A stretch of 64,000 nucleotides of DNA from Paenibacillus sp. FSL R5-0341 (GTDB taxonomy: Bacteria > Bacillota > Bacilli > Paenibacillales > Paenibacillaceae), in assembly GCF_037975235.1 (NCBI RefSeq), contig NZ_CP150241.1, positions 930,001 through 994,000 on the forward strand, read 5' to 3'. Both the position numbers and the translations under genes were made by a program. Positions 1-8,138 of the stretch are shown in pieces. Below the pieces are notes generated by a model. That model worked only from the letters and a program-made list of their open reading frames with translations. It searched no databases and was not told the origin of the DNA. Position 1 is the stretch's first letter. Each line of letters opens with the position of its first letter.

Positions 1-2
1 TC

Positions 3-1115
3 TGGGAAAACAGAATAAAGCAATTGAGTGACCGGTTCAGTCAAGATTTCCACGGAGCTAACTCATTCGAAGGAATCTTCTATCCTTCAATTGAAGAAAG
101 ATTTGATTTAGAAGGCATAGATGAAGAAAAAACAAAATATTTGCTCTCCAGTGAAAGAATCACATTATCGTTGTTCCAGTCACTCATCAATCAGAATGTC
201 ATGACAACGAAACACGACGTGTTGGTATCAAACGGAAGTGCACAGACGGACTTGATATCCAAATCGGCCTACTTGGGAATGCAGGGCGTTGATTTCATGA
301 AGGCTGTAGAGTTACTTGATCCATTGGCGTATCTGAAAATGCTACGTTTATCCAGGCCGCCAGCAATTCAAATGGTAAGCGAAGCATCAACTTCAGGTAT
401 TGGCGCTTTATATAGCGGATATAACGCCGTAAAGAAAGGGAAGTTTAATACAGCCTTGGTCGGTGGTGCTTCCGCTAGTACGATGCCATTTCCACATGAG
501 TTATCCAAATTTGGGTTCGGTTCTGATCGATTCATTCAACCGTTCGAACAAGGTGCTTCGGGGCACTATTTTTCAGAAGGAGGCGTTGCCTTTCTACTTA
601 AAGAAAGGCAGCTAGCCCTTGCAAATGGAGATCATATTCTTGCTGAAATTAAAGATATCACCGTAGGCACTATGGGAAGTCCTGTGATTAACCGCAATGC
701 AGTTAAAAAACTGGTACTTCAATCTCTGGCAGATGCCGGTGTACTTCCTACAGATGATATATTTATGGACTTGTATGGCAGAGGTAATGAGATTGATGAT
801 ACTGCTGAGTTCTCCTGTTTAAAAAATGTGCAGAAGGTATTCCCTGGTTTAAAGGGAGGATATCTTAAACAACATGCTCAATATATGATTGGATATTATG
901 GATTAGTAGGATTATGCCGTTTGCTGGAATCGAAGAAAAATAAAACAGAGTTGCAGGGCGGTTATGTTAATCAGCCAAACTCATATATAGGCAAGATAGA
1001 ATCGGACCAATGGACGACTCAAGTGAATGACTACCACTGGATTACAATGCCCATGTATTCCATGCATGGTAACGTTTATAACTTAGTAATTAATATGAAC
1101 GGTAATGAAGGATAG
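3..1115 (+). CDS. Ketosynthase-like protein with replaced catalytic residues (5' partial)
   Basis: The frame is open to the left edge, so the start lies outside the window; the TTG at 24 is only the first start-like codon inside it. The protein has the thiolase/ketosynthase fold signatures in order: nucleophile-elbow region SEASTSG with following ALYSGYNAV, EGGVAFLLKER, DLYGRGN and GGYLKQHAQY...GLVGL. Aligning these with active KS motifs (TACSSS, EAHGTGT, KSNIGH), the Cys is Ser (codon 387-389), the first His is Tyr (774-776) and the second His is Tyr (882-884); the Lys is kept. It should therefore not catalyse normal Claisen condensation. By analogy with chain-length factors it may be a non-catalytic partner, or it may have another role. 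It is followed 14 bp later by a thioesterase gene in the same operon. The family placement is moderately sure, the function unknown. Confidence 0.7.
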   Translation, partial: WENRIKQLSDRFSQDFHGANSFEGIFYPSIEERFDLEGIDEEKTKYLLSSERITLSLFQSLINQNVMTTKHDVLVSNGSAQTDLISKSAYLGMQGVDFMKAVELLDPLAYLKMLRLSRPPAIQMVSEASTSGIGALYSGYNAVKKGKFNTALVGGASASTMPFPHELSKFGFGSDRFIQPFEQGASGHYFSEGGVAFLLKERQLALANGDHILAEIKDITVGTMGSPVINRNAVKKLVLQSLADAGVLPTDDIFMDLYGRGNEIDDTAEFSCLKNVQKVFPGLKGGYLKQHAQYMIGYYGLVGLCRLLESKKNKTELQGGYVNQPNSYIGKIESDQWTTQVNDYHWITMPMYSMHGNVYNLVINMNGNEG

Positions 1116-1129
1116 AGGAGGTAGTAGAC

Positions 1130-1855
1130 ATGCAATTGATATGTTTTCCTTATGCTGGAGCTCATGTAAATGTATTTGTTGAATTACAGAATCAAATAAA
1201 AATTAAGTACCCCCATATGCAGGTAATGTCTGTGGAATATGCAGGACATGGGAGACGATTTTCTGAGACATCGCATCTGTCCATTCAAGAGAATGCAGCT
1301 GACCTTTACACGAGAATCACAGCAACAATGAATAAAGATGAAGAGATCATTATGCTTGGATACAGTATGGGTTCAATTGTTGCCTATGAAGTTGCAAAAA
1401 TGCTAATCAGGGAGGGGTACAACGTTGTAAAACTGATTTTTATGGCCGCCACCCCACCTCATCGTATAGATATTCGACACGAGGATTTATCAGGAGATGA
1501 GGAACTTCTTCTGCGTTGCAAACATTACGGATTGATTAAAGAAGGGCAGTTTGATTCTGCACAGATGCGTAAGCTTTTTTTACCAGCGTTGCGAAATGAC
1601 ATTAATTCAGTTAATGCCTACAATGTCGTCAACAATTATCAGAGCCATACATTTGATGAAAAAGTTCAGATTGCTGTTTTTCTAGGTCAACAGGATCTTT
1701 CTGTCACTGATGAAGATCATTGGACAGACCTTTCAGAGAATGATGTACAGTATCATTTCTACCCTTCTGGACATTTCTTCTTATATGATCACCAGAATCA
1801 AGTCAGTCTGGATGTTATTGATTTTATTACAAATTCGAATACTACTATTTTCTGA
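1130..1855 (+). CDS. Type II thioesterase (external editing thioesterase)
   Basis: This is an alpha/beta hydrolase of the GrsT/SrfAD type, 241 residues, the usual length. It starts with the oxyanion motif CFPYAGA (residues 5-11), has the nucleophile elbow GYSMGS with Ser79, an acid in FLGQQDLSV, and a C-terminal catalytic His in SGHFFLYD. Such enzymes hydrolyse wrongly loaded or stalled acyl groups from carrier-protein phosphopantetheine arms in NRPS/PKS assembly lines; some release products. An AGGAGG site lies 7-8 bp before the ATG. It sits between the ketosynthase-like gene and the adenylation-carrier gene, so the carrier domain of the latter is its likely substrate. Confidence 0.88.
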   Translation: MQLICFPYAGAHVNVFVELQNQIKIKYPHMQVMSVEYAGHGRRFSETSHLSIQENAADLYTRITATMNKDEEIIMLGYSMGSIVAYEVAKMLIREGYNVVKLIFMAATPPHRIDIRHEDLSGDEELLLRCKHYGLIKEGQFDSAQMRKLFLPALRNDINSVNAYNVVNNYQSHTFDEKVQIAVFLGQQDLSVTDEDHWTDLSENDVQYHFYPSGHFFLYDHQNQVSLDVIDFITNSNTTIF

Positions 1856-1869
1856 GGAGGGGTTAGGAT

Positions 1870-3465
1870 ATGAGTTTACTTGGAATGCTGCAGCAAAGTG
1901 TGGAGAGGTATAAAACCAAGATTGCCATTTCTGAAACGAATCGTACGGTTACTTATGGAGAGTTGAATGCTTTGTCCAACCAGTACTATGACTGGCTAAA
2001 AGAAAAAGGGATATCTGTTAATGAGATTGTTGCTATTGAGCTGGAGCGAAGTATAGAAGCTATTGCTGCCATGATCGCTATATTAAAACATGGTGCAGCA
2101 TATACGGTTATCAATAAAGACTATCCAGAGACTCGTAAGGAGTACATGAGACAGACACTGGATATTAAGATAACAATCGAATCTGTTTTTGAGGTAGACC
2201 ATCAAAGAATGGAAGAGTGGTCATGTGTAACAAGATCAGATGATCAAATGTGTTATGTCATTTTCACTTCGGGAACAACATCACTTCCTAAGGCCGTAGG
2301 AATTCCTGATCGTGGAGTGGTGCGATTATTACATGAAGAACGTTTGGAATGGGATCCATCGAAAACAATTTCCCATATAAGCCCTCTAGAATTTGATGCT
2401 TCAATTATTGAGATCTGGGGGGGATTACTTAGTGGCATGACCATTGCACTACTTTCCAAAACAGAGGTTCTGAACATTTATCTGGTTGAAAAACGAATTC
2501 AACAAGAAATAGATATCATGTGGGTAACGAGTTCCTTGTTTAACTTTTGGGTGGATAAAAAACCTGAAATGTTCAAGAAATTAAGTCATGTTATTGTGGG
2601 AGGCGAGCAACTAAGCTTGTCCCATGTACAAAAGGTTCTGCCGTTTACTAAAGTTATCAACGGATATGGACCCACGGAGAATACTGTTTTTACTACAATA
2701 GATGTAATGGAAGGTTCAGTGGATGAGATCGCAATCGGAACCCCATTCTTTGAAACGCAAGTATACATCGTAAATGAGCAAGGTCAAGAAAGTAACGAAG
2801 GAGAACTTTACACAGCAGGGAAGGGAGTCGCCTTGGGCTACCTTGGAAACTCTGAGAAGAGCAAAGAATCATTTATTATTTGGAATGGCCTACCTGTGTA
2901 TAAGACGGGCGATCTGGTACGGATGAATCCAGACGGCCGAATAATCTATATGGGAAGAAAAGATACCCAGGTTAAAATTAATGGTTACCGAATTGATCTT
3001 CAGGAAATCGAATCTACTGTAAAATCTTTGGGCATCTCCAACTGTCATGCTTTTGTTCAGGATAAAAAAATCTACCTTGCTGTTACAACACGCCAAGAGA
3101 ATATAGCAAGCCAACTAAAGCGATTACTTCCTATTTATATGATCCCGTCCAAAATAGCTTATGTTAGCGAATTGCCTTTGACAGGAAACGGTAAGACAGA
3201 CACCAAAACCTTGTACGAGCATTATTTTCTTACAAAAAATAAAAGACTCATTCGAATTTTACAGCGGTATTTGAATGCGGACATCACTGAACAGACAAAT
3301 TTGTTTGAGTTTGCCATCGATTCAATTACGATTTGGGAGATTGCAAGAGAGATTAATCATTCGTTCCACAGCGATCTCAGCTTTTTTGATATTATTGAGA
3401 ATCCAACAGTTAGCGAGATTACAAAAATGTTAGGAGAAGAATATGATGCAGCGTACAATTTATGA
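1870..3465 (+). CDS. Free-standing NRPS adenylation-carrier didomain protein
   Basis: The protein activates a carboxylic acid with ATP and loads it onto its own carrier domain. Adenylation motifs are visible in order: A3 FTSGTTSLPKAV (about residue 131), A4 FDAS (the Asp typical of amino-acid substrates), A5 GYGPTENT, A7 YKTGDLVR, A8 GRKDTQVKINGYRI and A10 LTGNGKTD. A carrier domain follows, with FAIDSITIW holding the phosphopantetheine Ser near residue 485. There is no condensation or thioesterase domain, so the loaded unit must be handed to a partner. At 531 residues it is somewhat shorter than most A-T proteins, because the N-terminus and the A-PCP linker are compact. GAGGAGG precedes the ATG. 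Substrate specificity cannot be read with confidence. Confidence 0.88.
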   Translation: MSLLGMLQQSVERYKTKIAISETNRTVTYGELNALSNQYYDWLKEKGISVNEIVAIELERSIEAIAAMIAILKHGAAYTVINKDYPETRKEYMRQTLDIKITIESVFEVDHQRMEEWSCVTRSDDQMCYVIFTSGTTSLPKAVGIPDRGVVRLLHEERLEWDPSKTISHISPLEFDASIIEIWGGLLSGMTIALLSKTEVLNIYLVEKRIQQEIDIMWVTSSLFNFWVDKKPEMFKKLSHVIVGGEQLSLSHVQKVLPFTKVINGYGPTENTVFTTIDVMEGSVDEIAIGTPFFETQVYIVNEQGQESNEGELYTAGKGVALGYLGNSEKSKESFIIWNGLPVYKTGDLVRMNPDGRIIYMGRKDTQVKINGYRIDLQEIESTVKSLGISNCHAFVQDKKIYLAVTTRQENIASQLKRLLPIYMIPSKIAYVSELPLTGNGKTDTKTLYEHYFLTKNKRLIRILQRYLNADITEQTNLFEFAIDSITIWEIAREINHSFHSDLSFFDIIENPTVSEITKMLGEEYDAAYNL

Positions 3466-4099
3466 TTTTTTGCTCCGAAAGTATGAGCTACATCAAGCGG
3501 GTCAAAATCCTTCATTTAGAAAAACATTTACGGGAAGTATGAGGTGGTATTGGGGATTAAAACTGATAGTTGTAGGTGTATACATTGCTCTCTTTCTCCA
3601 TTATGTAGGAAAGGATCAGTTTCTTCCGACGGAAACATATTGGTTTATTGGGGGAATTGCGCTCTCATTATTCGTTATTACGTTATCCTATCTGAATATT
3701 TTTACAGCCTGGTTTGCCATCATGCTTGGAAAACATCGTAAATGGATAGACAATCTATTAATTATTACAGGTATTATCTTATGTATAAAACTCCCTGTGT
3801 ATACGTTTGGAACTGGTGATGTTAATTATTTAAATTTACAGGATTCACTTCTTCTTCCCGGTATACTGATGATTGCTATGGGGCTCTATCGTAAAGTTCA
3901 TTATAGATCTTCAAAAGTAGTACCTTGGTGTGCAGGCGTGAGTCTCTTGATTTCAGCAGTTATTCTTGTTAAGTTTCCAATGGATTCAATTGGCCAGAGT
4001 ATTTATCTTGGATTTATAATGTTGGTAAATGCAGGTTTTATCATTGATTTGCTAGTGCTCTATATGTTGCACTTCAAATCAAGAATGATAGCACATTGA
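3443..4099 (+). CDS. Polytopic membrane protein of unknown function
   Basis: I do not recognise the family. The 218-residue product has about six hydrophobic helices (for example around KLIVVGVYIALFL, GGIALSLFVITLSYL, NLLIITGIILCI, GILMIAMGLY, GVSLLISAVILV and LGFIMLVNAGFIIDLLVLYML) and a basic N-terminus. The start overlaps the end of the adenylation-carrier gene by 23 bp, with AGGAG six bases before the ATG, so the two are translationally coupled. The operon position suggests a role in export, anchoring or immunity for the operon's product, but that is inference. Confidence 0.75.
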   Translation: MMQRTIYDFLLRKYELHQAGQNPSFRKTFTGSMRWYWGLKLIVVGVYIALFLHYVGKDQFLPTETYWFIGGIALSLFVITLSYLNIFTAWFAIMLGKHRKWIDNLLIITGIILCIKLPVYTFGTGDVNYLNLQDSLLLPGILMIAMGLYRKVHYRSSKVVPWCAGVSLLISAVILVKFPMDSIGQSIYLGFIMLVNAGFIIDLLVLYMLHFKSRMIAH

Positions 4100-4110
4100 G
4101 GTGAGTACGT

Positions 4111-4782
4111 ATGATTAGTCCAAATCTGATTGCAATCAGTGAGCAAGAGATTAAGGCTGGTGACATCTTGAGTCCGTATGAACATGAAATCTACGATAAT
4201 ATAACCAATGAAGGCAGAAGGAAAGAGTTTTTGGTTGGGCGATATGCTATTAAAAAAAATCTGAAGGATCAAATTCCCTCATATCATGGGGAGATGAATA
4301 ATATCTCTGTTGAATATGGGAGCCTGCGTTTTCCGGTGATTCATGATAATTTGTTCGAAGTAGGATTAAGCCATTCCAAGACATATGCTTTCTCAGTGCT
4401 TTATAGCAAGGATAACGTAGTCGGAGTAGATATAGAAACTATACGTTCCGATATTCCAATTGAAGAAATGCTTAGTAAAGCTGAGAAAAAGCTTATAGAA
4501 CATCGTTATCCATCCTTTCAATTTGCCTATATGTTTTTCAGTTGCAAAGAAGCACTGGGGAAAGCGTTGAAAATGGGGCTCTTGGCTGATTATTCAATCT
4601 ATGAGATAAGTGAAGTTGTTTCAGAAATTATACATGGACAAGAAGTATTTCGGATACAATTCAAACGATTTCCGTTCCTTACAGCATATAGTTTTATGAA
4701 AGATGAAAAAGAAATCTGTAGTTTGGTTGTACCACAAAAAGTCGATGTAAAGGAGGTACTGGGATTACTCATTGCTTCCTGA
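4111..4782 (+). CDS. Sfp-type 4'-phosphopantetheinyl transferase
   Basis: The enzyme transfers phosphopantetheine from CoA to a Ser of carrier proteins. At 223 residues it has the usual two-half length. Visible motifs are GRYAIKKNL in the N-terminal half, LSHS, VVGVDIE with the Mg-binding Asp/Glu (near residues 106-108), and FFSCKEALGKALKMG with the conserved Lys-Glu pair. The start has a GAGGTG site. It is the last gene of the operon, 11 bp after the membrane-protein gene, and most likely activates the carrier domain encoded upstream. A dedicated PPTase suggests the operon is self-sufficient. Confidence 0.88.
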   Translation: MISPNLIAISEQEIKAGDILSPYEHEIYDNITNEGRRKEFLVGRYAIKKNLKDQIPSYHGEMNNISVEYGSLRFPVIHDNLFEVGLSHSKTYAFSVLYSKDNVVGVDIETIRSDIPIEEMLSKAEKKLIEHRYPSFQFAYMFFSCKEALGKALKMGLLADYSIYEISEVVSEIIHGQEVFRIQFKRFPFLTAYSFMKDEKEICSLVVPQKVDVKEVLGLLIAS

Positions 4783-4796
4783 GTCAAGAAATAGAT

Positions 4797-4853
4797 AAAC
4801 CACCACCAATTCCGTAGTCGTGAAGACTGCGAAATGGTGGTGGTTTTGTCTTT
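4797..4853 (+). terminator. Intrinsic terminator of the biosynthetic operon
   Basis: The arms AAACCACCACCAATT (4797-4811) and AAATGGTGGTGGTTT (from 4832) pair, followed by a T-rich tract. It separates the PPTase gene from agrB, so the agr genes need their own promoter. Confidence 0.85.
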
Positions 4854-4857
4854 TCAT

Positions 4858-4898
4858 GCAGTTACGTGACATTTTGAAGCGCTTATGACATATACAAT
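4858..4898 (+). promoter_or_regulatory. Possible AgrA/LytTR direct repeats and -10 before agrB
   Basis: GCAGTTACG (4858-4866) and GCGCTTATG (4879-4887) match at 6 of 9 positions and start exactly 21 bp apart, the period of AgrA-type LytTR repeats. A TACAAT at 4893-4898 could be a -10. The second repeat is weak and lies unusually close to that -10, so this is a tentative call. Confidence 0.3.
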
Positions 4899-4942
4899 GG
4901 CAGATCATATACGGTTGTGACGGAAAGGAATAATAGTATGAA

Positions 4943-5644
4943 ATGAACGGATATATAGGTCTTTATTCCCTTAATATTAGTACCAGAGAGGTGATCAACA
5001 TACAGGAACAAGCCGCAGTACATATAAGTTTAACAGAATCATTGGCTAGTAAAATTGCATTATGGATTAACAAGGAGCGTGAAGGAGAACACATTCAATA
5101 CTTAAAGATGAAGCTTGGTATTGAAACGTTATTGATTAATATCACTAAAAGTGTTTTGGTTTATGGTTTAGCTCTCCTATTAAATATGCTTATGGAAACG
5201 TTAATTGTACATGCAACGTATTATGCAGTCCGTCGTATATCATTTGGATTGCATGCCAGTACAAGCTTCAGATGCAGCATGATCAGCATCATCTTATTCG
5301 TTGGTTTACCTTACATATGCTCGTACATAATGATTAACAACTATATGGTTTTGATTACTGGAATGATTTCTGTAGTACTTCTGTATCGTTATGCACCAGC
5401 AGACACCGATAAATTCCCACTACTTGGAGTGGAGAGAAGAAAGAAACTGAGAAAAGCTTCTGTACGAACAGCAGCTATTCTCACTTTAATTGCTCTGTTA
5501 TGTCCAATTCACACGGTGAAAACATTAATGATGGCAGGCATGTTGTTACAGATCATTTCAATTCTTCCCGTAACATACAAAATACTTAAGAGGAGTGTTA
5601 GAAATTATGAAAAATATGAAACAGATGTTGTTGGACGGATTTAA
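4943..5644 (+). CDS. agrB: AgrB-type autoinducer peptide processing protease
   Basis: AgrB is a membrane cysteine endopeptidase that removes the C-terminal tail of AgrD and forms the thiolactone. The sequence has the family signature RRISFGLHASTSFRC: His104 and Cys111, seven residues apart as in the catalytic pair of staphylococcal AgrB. Several membrane helices follow (LFVGLPYICSYIMI, LITGMISVVLLYRY, AAILTLIALLCPI). The C-terminus overlaps agrD by 38 bp in another frame. The start is uncertain. ATG 4943 has GGAAAGGAA at a long 12-bp distance. An unusually strong AGAGAGGTGATC at 4985-4996 lies just upstream of in-frame AUA 5000 and includes in-frame GTG 4991; the homology region begins after this point. 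Confidence 0.9.
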   Translation: MNGYIGLYSLNISTREVINIQEQAAVHISLTESLASKIALWINKEREGEHIQYLKMKLGIETLLINITKSVLVYGLALLLNMLMETLIVHATYYAVRRISFGLHASTSFRCSMISIILFVGLPYICSYIMINNYMVLITGMISVVLLYRYAPADTDKFPLLGVERRKKLRKASVRTAAILTLIALLCPIHTVKTLMMAGMLLQIISILPVTYKILKRSVRNYEKYETDVVGRI

Positions 5645-5774
5645 GAATAATGTAGCGAAATCAATGGAGGTAATGGCCATTAAAAGTGGAGAGATTGCGA
5701 TGGAAACGAGTTGTGGTTTCTTACTATATGAACCTACAATACCTGAAGAGCTTCTTAAACTTAACAAAAATTAA
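5607..5774 (+). CDS. agrD: AgrD-type cyclic autoinducing peptide precursor, 55 residues
   Basis: This short gene overlaps the end of agrB and is preceded by AGGAG. The product has an amphipathic N-terminal leader starting MKNMKQMLLDGF, a core with a single Cys36 (codon 5712-5714), and an acidic recognition tail. The segment TSCGFLLYEPTIPEELL aligns without gaps to the AgrD pattern in which the ring is Cys plus four residues followed by a charged tail with a P-x-E-L motif. The predicted signal is therefore a thiolactone between Cys36 and Leu40 (ring CGFLL) with a short N-terminal tail of unknown length. The ring and tail are inferred from family alignment. Confidence 0.88.
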   Translation: MKNMKQMLLDGFKNNVAKSMEVMAIKSGEIAMETSCGFLLYEPTIPEELLKLNKN

Positions 5775-5870
5775 TTAGCAAGATATCTAATTATACTATT
5801 ATGAATTCATTATCAAATATTATTAATGAGAACATATTCCCTTTATTTGAAAAATAACAAGTGTAAAATA

Positions 5871-5937
5871 ATAAATAGCCGTAGAACCTTGTGCTTAGAA
5901 ATAATAGACACAATGGTACATCGGCTTATTTTTTTTG
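5871..5937 (+). terminator. Terminator after agrBD
   Basis: An imperfect long hairpin pairs ATAGCCGTAGAACCTTGTG with CACAATGGTACATCGGCTTAT and ends in a run of eight or more T. It ends the agrBD transcript, so agrCA is transcribed separately. Confidence 0.75.
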
Positions 5938-5943
5938 GATTTA

Positions 5944-5972
5944 TTGACAGTTCAAAGCCATTTGGTTAAAAT
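5944..5972 (+). promoter_or_regulatory. Sigma-A promoter of agrCA
   Basis: A perfect TTGACA (5944-5949) is separated by 17 bp from TAAAAT (5967-5972). It lies about 55 bp before agrC, just after the agrBD terminator, and looks like a constitutive promoter. Confidence 0.7.
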
Positions 5973-6026
5973 TTCTTTTAAAGTATATATTATATAAGGG
6001 TATTTTTTCTAAAGAGGAGATAACAT

Positions 6027-7370
6027 ATGGATGTTTTAATGGGTATTTTTCTCCAGACACTTTTTCTTACAATAATCATATTTTTGATATTAGTACCGAG
6101 AGGGAGTATACGTTTATTTTTTATTCTTTTCATAGGAGGACAGGTAATTGGTTATGCTTTTTTCCCGTGGATAGGTGCTTCTAGTACGCTTATTATTTTG
6201 TTATATTTCTTCATTTGTTTGCAATGGAATTTAAAGAATGTGCTGCTTAGTATAATTTCACCTGTGATCTCTATTTTAGTATCTGTTTTAGGCTCATATA
6301 TCTACGATACATTAAGTATAAGTTTAATACATATCTCACCAAACACTTATCATTCCAATTTGTGGCTGCTATTTCTTCAATTAATGGTATCTGGTTTAAT
6401 ATCAGTGCTTATTCTTTTAGCGGGCAGGTACTTGTTAAAAGGTATAAAATTAAAGAAAACAGTATTGAAACGTTACGGTGTATTATTTAGTTTACTCAGC
6501 GTATTTACTGTTGTGATTTTTTACATCAATATATGGATCGGACAACAACAAGGTTTCTCAGATGAGAATATTCAAGCCAATAATATTCTTTTTATATTCT
6601 ATTTTATATTGTTAATCGGAGTTTTTGTTGCTTTGACCCGAACAGTGATGAAAGAGTCATCACTTCAAAATCAACAGGAACAGTATGAACAGTTAACAGA
6701 GTACACGGAAAACTTGGAACACTTATATACAGACATGCAGAAATTCCGACATGATTATATTAATATTCTTCTGAGTATGTCTGAATTTATTCGCAATAAA
6801 GATATGGATCAGTTACAAGCGTACTTTGAAGAAAAGATTATGCCAATTAGCCAAGGAATGCAGTCTAATACATATAAGTTGGGGGCATTACATAATCTGA
6901 AAATACAGGAGTTAAAGGGTGTCATCTCTGCAAAAATGATTAAGGCACAAGAATTGGACATTGATGCAGTAATTGAAGTGATTGAGCCTATTGAACACAT
7001 CAGTATGGATTCCGTGCAACTATGCCGATGTGTAGGAATTCTATTAGATAATGCTATTGAAGAAGCGATTCATTGTGATAAACCGATTGTGAATTTAGCA
7101 CTAATTCGTAACGAAAAAGGAGTATTAATTGTGGTCACGAACAGTTGCAGAGAAGAAACTCCTGAATTGTACAAACTTTTTGAAAAAGGCTTCTCAACCA
7201 AAGGTAACAATCGTGGACTCGGTCTTAGCAATTTAAAAGAGATGGTTTCGCAGTGTAAGGGTGTTGCTCTAGACACCGAACGCAAAGAAAAAACATTTAT
7301 TCAGATATTAGAAGTGCTCGAGTCCTCGGCCCACAATGATGTGAAGAGATTGTCTAGTAGAGTAATATAG
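6027..7370 (+). CDS. agrC: AgrC-type sensor histidine kinase
   Basis: The 447-residue receptor kinase has about six or seven N-terminal membrane helices (residues 1-210), a coiled segment, the phospho-acceptor motif KFRHDYINILL (His near 242), and a GHKL ATPase domain with LLDNAIEEAI and GLGLSNLKEM. The RHDYxN form of the H-box is characteristic of the peptide-sensing HPK10 kinases (AgrC/ComD type). It is expected to bind the agrD product outside the cell and phosphorylate the regulator encoded 30 bp downstream. AAAGAGGAG precedes the ATG. Confidence 0.93.
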   Translation: MDVLMGIFLQTLFLTIIIFLILVPRGSIRLFFILFIGGQVIGYAFFPWIGASSTLIILLYFFICLQWNLKNVLLSIISPVISILVSVLGSYIYDTLSISLIHISPNTYHSNLWLLFLQLMVSGLISVLILLAGRYLLKGIKLKKTVLKRYGVLFSLLSVFTVVIFYINIWIGQQQGFSDENIQANNILFIFYFILLIGVFVALTRTVMKESSLQNQQEQYEQLTEYTENLEHLYTDMQKFRHDYINILLSMSEFIRNKDMDQLQAYFEEKIMPISQGMQSNTYKLGALHNLKIQELKGVISAKMIKAQELDIDAVIEVIEPIEHISMDSVQLCRCVGILLDNAIEEAIHCDKPIVNLALIRNEKGVLIVVTNSCREETPELYKLFEKGFSTKGNNRGLGLSNLKEMVSQCKGVALDTERKEKTFIQILEVLESSAHNDVKRLSSRVI

Positions 7371-7400
7371 AATAACTCATTTTAAGTGGGGGGAAAGGCA

Positions 7401-8135
7401 ATGTTGGAGATTTTTATTTGTGAAGATGATGAAGAACAGCGTAAACGTCTAACTAAATATGTGACTGATTATATTATGATAGAGAACTTAGATATGAAGG
7501 TTGTTATTTCCACTGCACATTCTAGCGATATTATTGAATATCTCCAACAAAATAATACAACAGGTCTGTACTTCCTGGATGTAGATATACAGGAAGAAAA
7601 AAGTGGGATTGCTCTGGGAGCGGAAATTCGTCAATATGATACTCAGGGAGCTATTGTCTTTGTGACGACACATTCAGAGTTGACCTATCTAACATTCACT
7701 TATAAAGTTGAAGCAATGGATTACATTACAAAAGATAATTTTACTGATATACAAAAACGAGTTATCGAATGTATAAATACGGCAAATCAGCGATATGTGC
7801 AAAACCAACAAAGCAGTCGTAAAGTATTCCAAACTAAGTCTGGTGATAAAGTCATCAGTATCGAGTACAACGATATTCTATTCTTTGAAACTTCCTCACA
7901 ATTACATAAAGTGATTCTTCATGCTAAAAATCGTCAAGTTGAGTTCTATGGGAAATTAAAGGTTTTACTTGAGATGGATAACAGATTTTATCGCTGTCAC
8001 AACTCTTATGTAGTTAATAAAGATAATATCTCAGAAATTGATTTTGCTACTAGGGAAATTCAAATGGTTAATGGTCAGATATGTTATGCGTCCAGTCGGT
8101 TTTTGAAAGGTTTAAAGGATATAGTTCAAAAGTGA
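7401..8135 (+). CDS. agrA: AgrA-type response regulator, receiver plus LytTR
   Basis: The 244-residue protein has an N-terminal receiver (acidic pair ED at 8-10, phospho-acceptor Asp60 in FLDVD, switch Lys in DYITKD) and a C-terminal LytTR DNA-binding domain starting near KVFQTKSGDKVISI and containing FYRCHNSYVVN. LytTR regulators bind paired 9-bp direct repeats. ATG 7401 was chosen over GTG 7386 because GGGGGGAAAGG lies directly before it and the receiver begins at once. Its targets may include agrBD and the upstream biosynthetic operon; the latter's promoter lies outside the window. Confidence 0.93.
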   Translation: MLEIFICEDDEEQRKRLTKYVTDYIMIENLDMKVVISTAHSSDIIEYLQQNNTTGLYFLDVDIQEEKSGIALGAEIRQYDTQGAIVFVTTHSELTYLTFTYKVEAMDYITKDNFTDIQKRVIECINTANQRYVQNQQSSRKVFQTKSGDKVISIEYNDILFFETSSQLHKVILHAKNRQVEFYGKLKVLLEMDNRFYRCHNSYVVNKDNISEIDFATREIQMVNGQICYASSRFLKGLKDIVQK

Positions 8136-8138
8136 GTA

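Noticed and set aside
5558..5767. Minus-strand frame across agrD
   Set aside because: It is antisense to the clear agrD gene and has no start signal.
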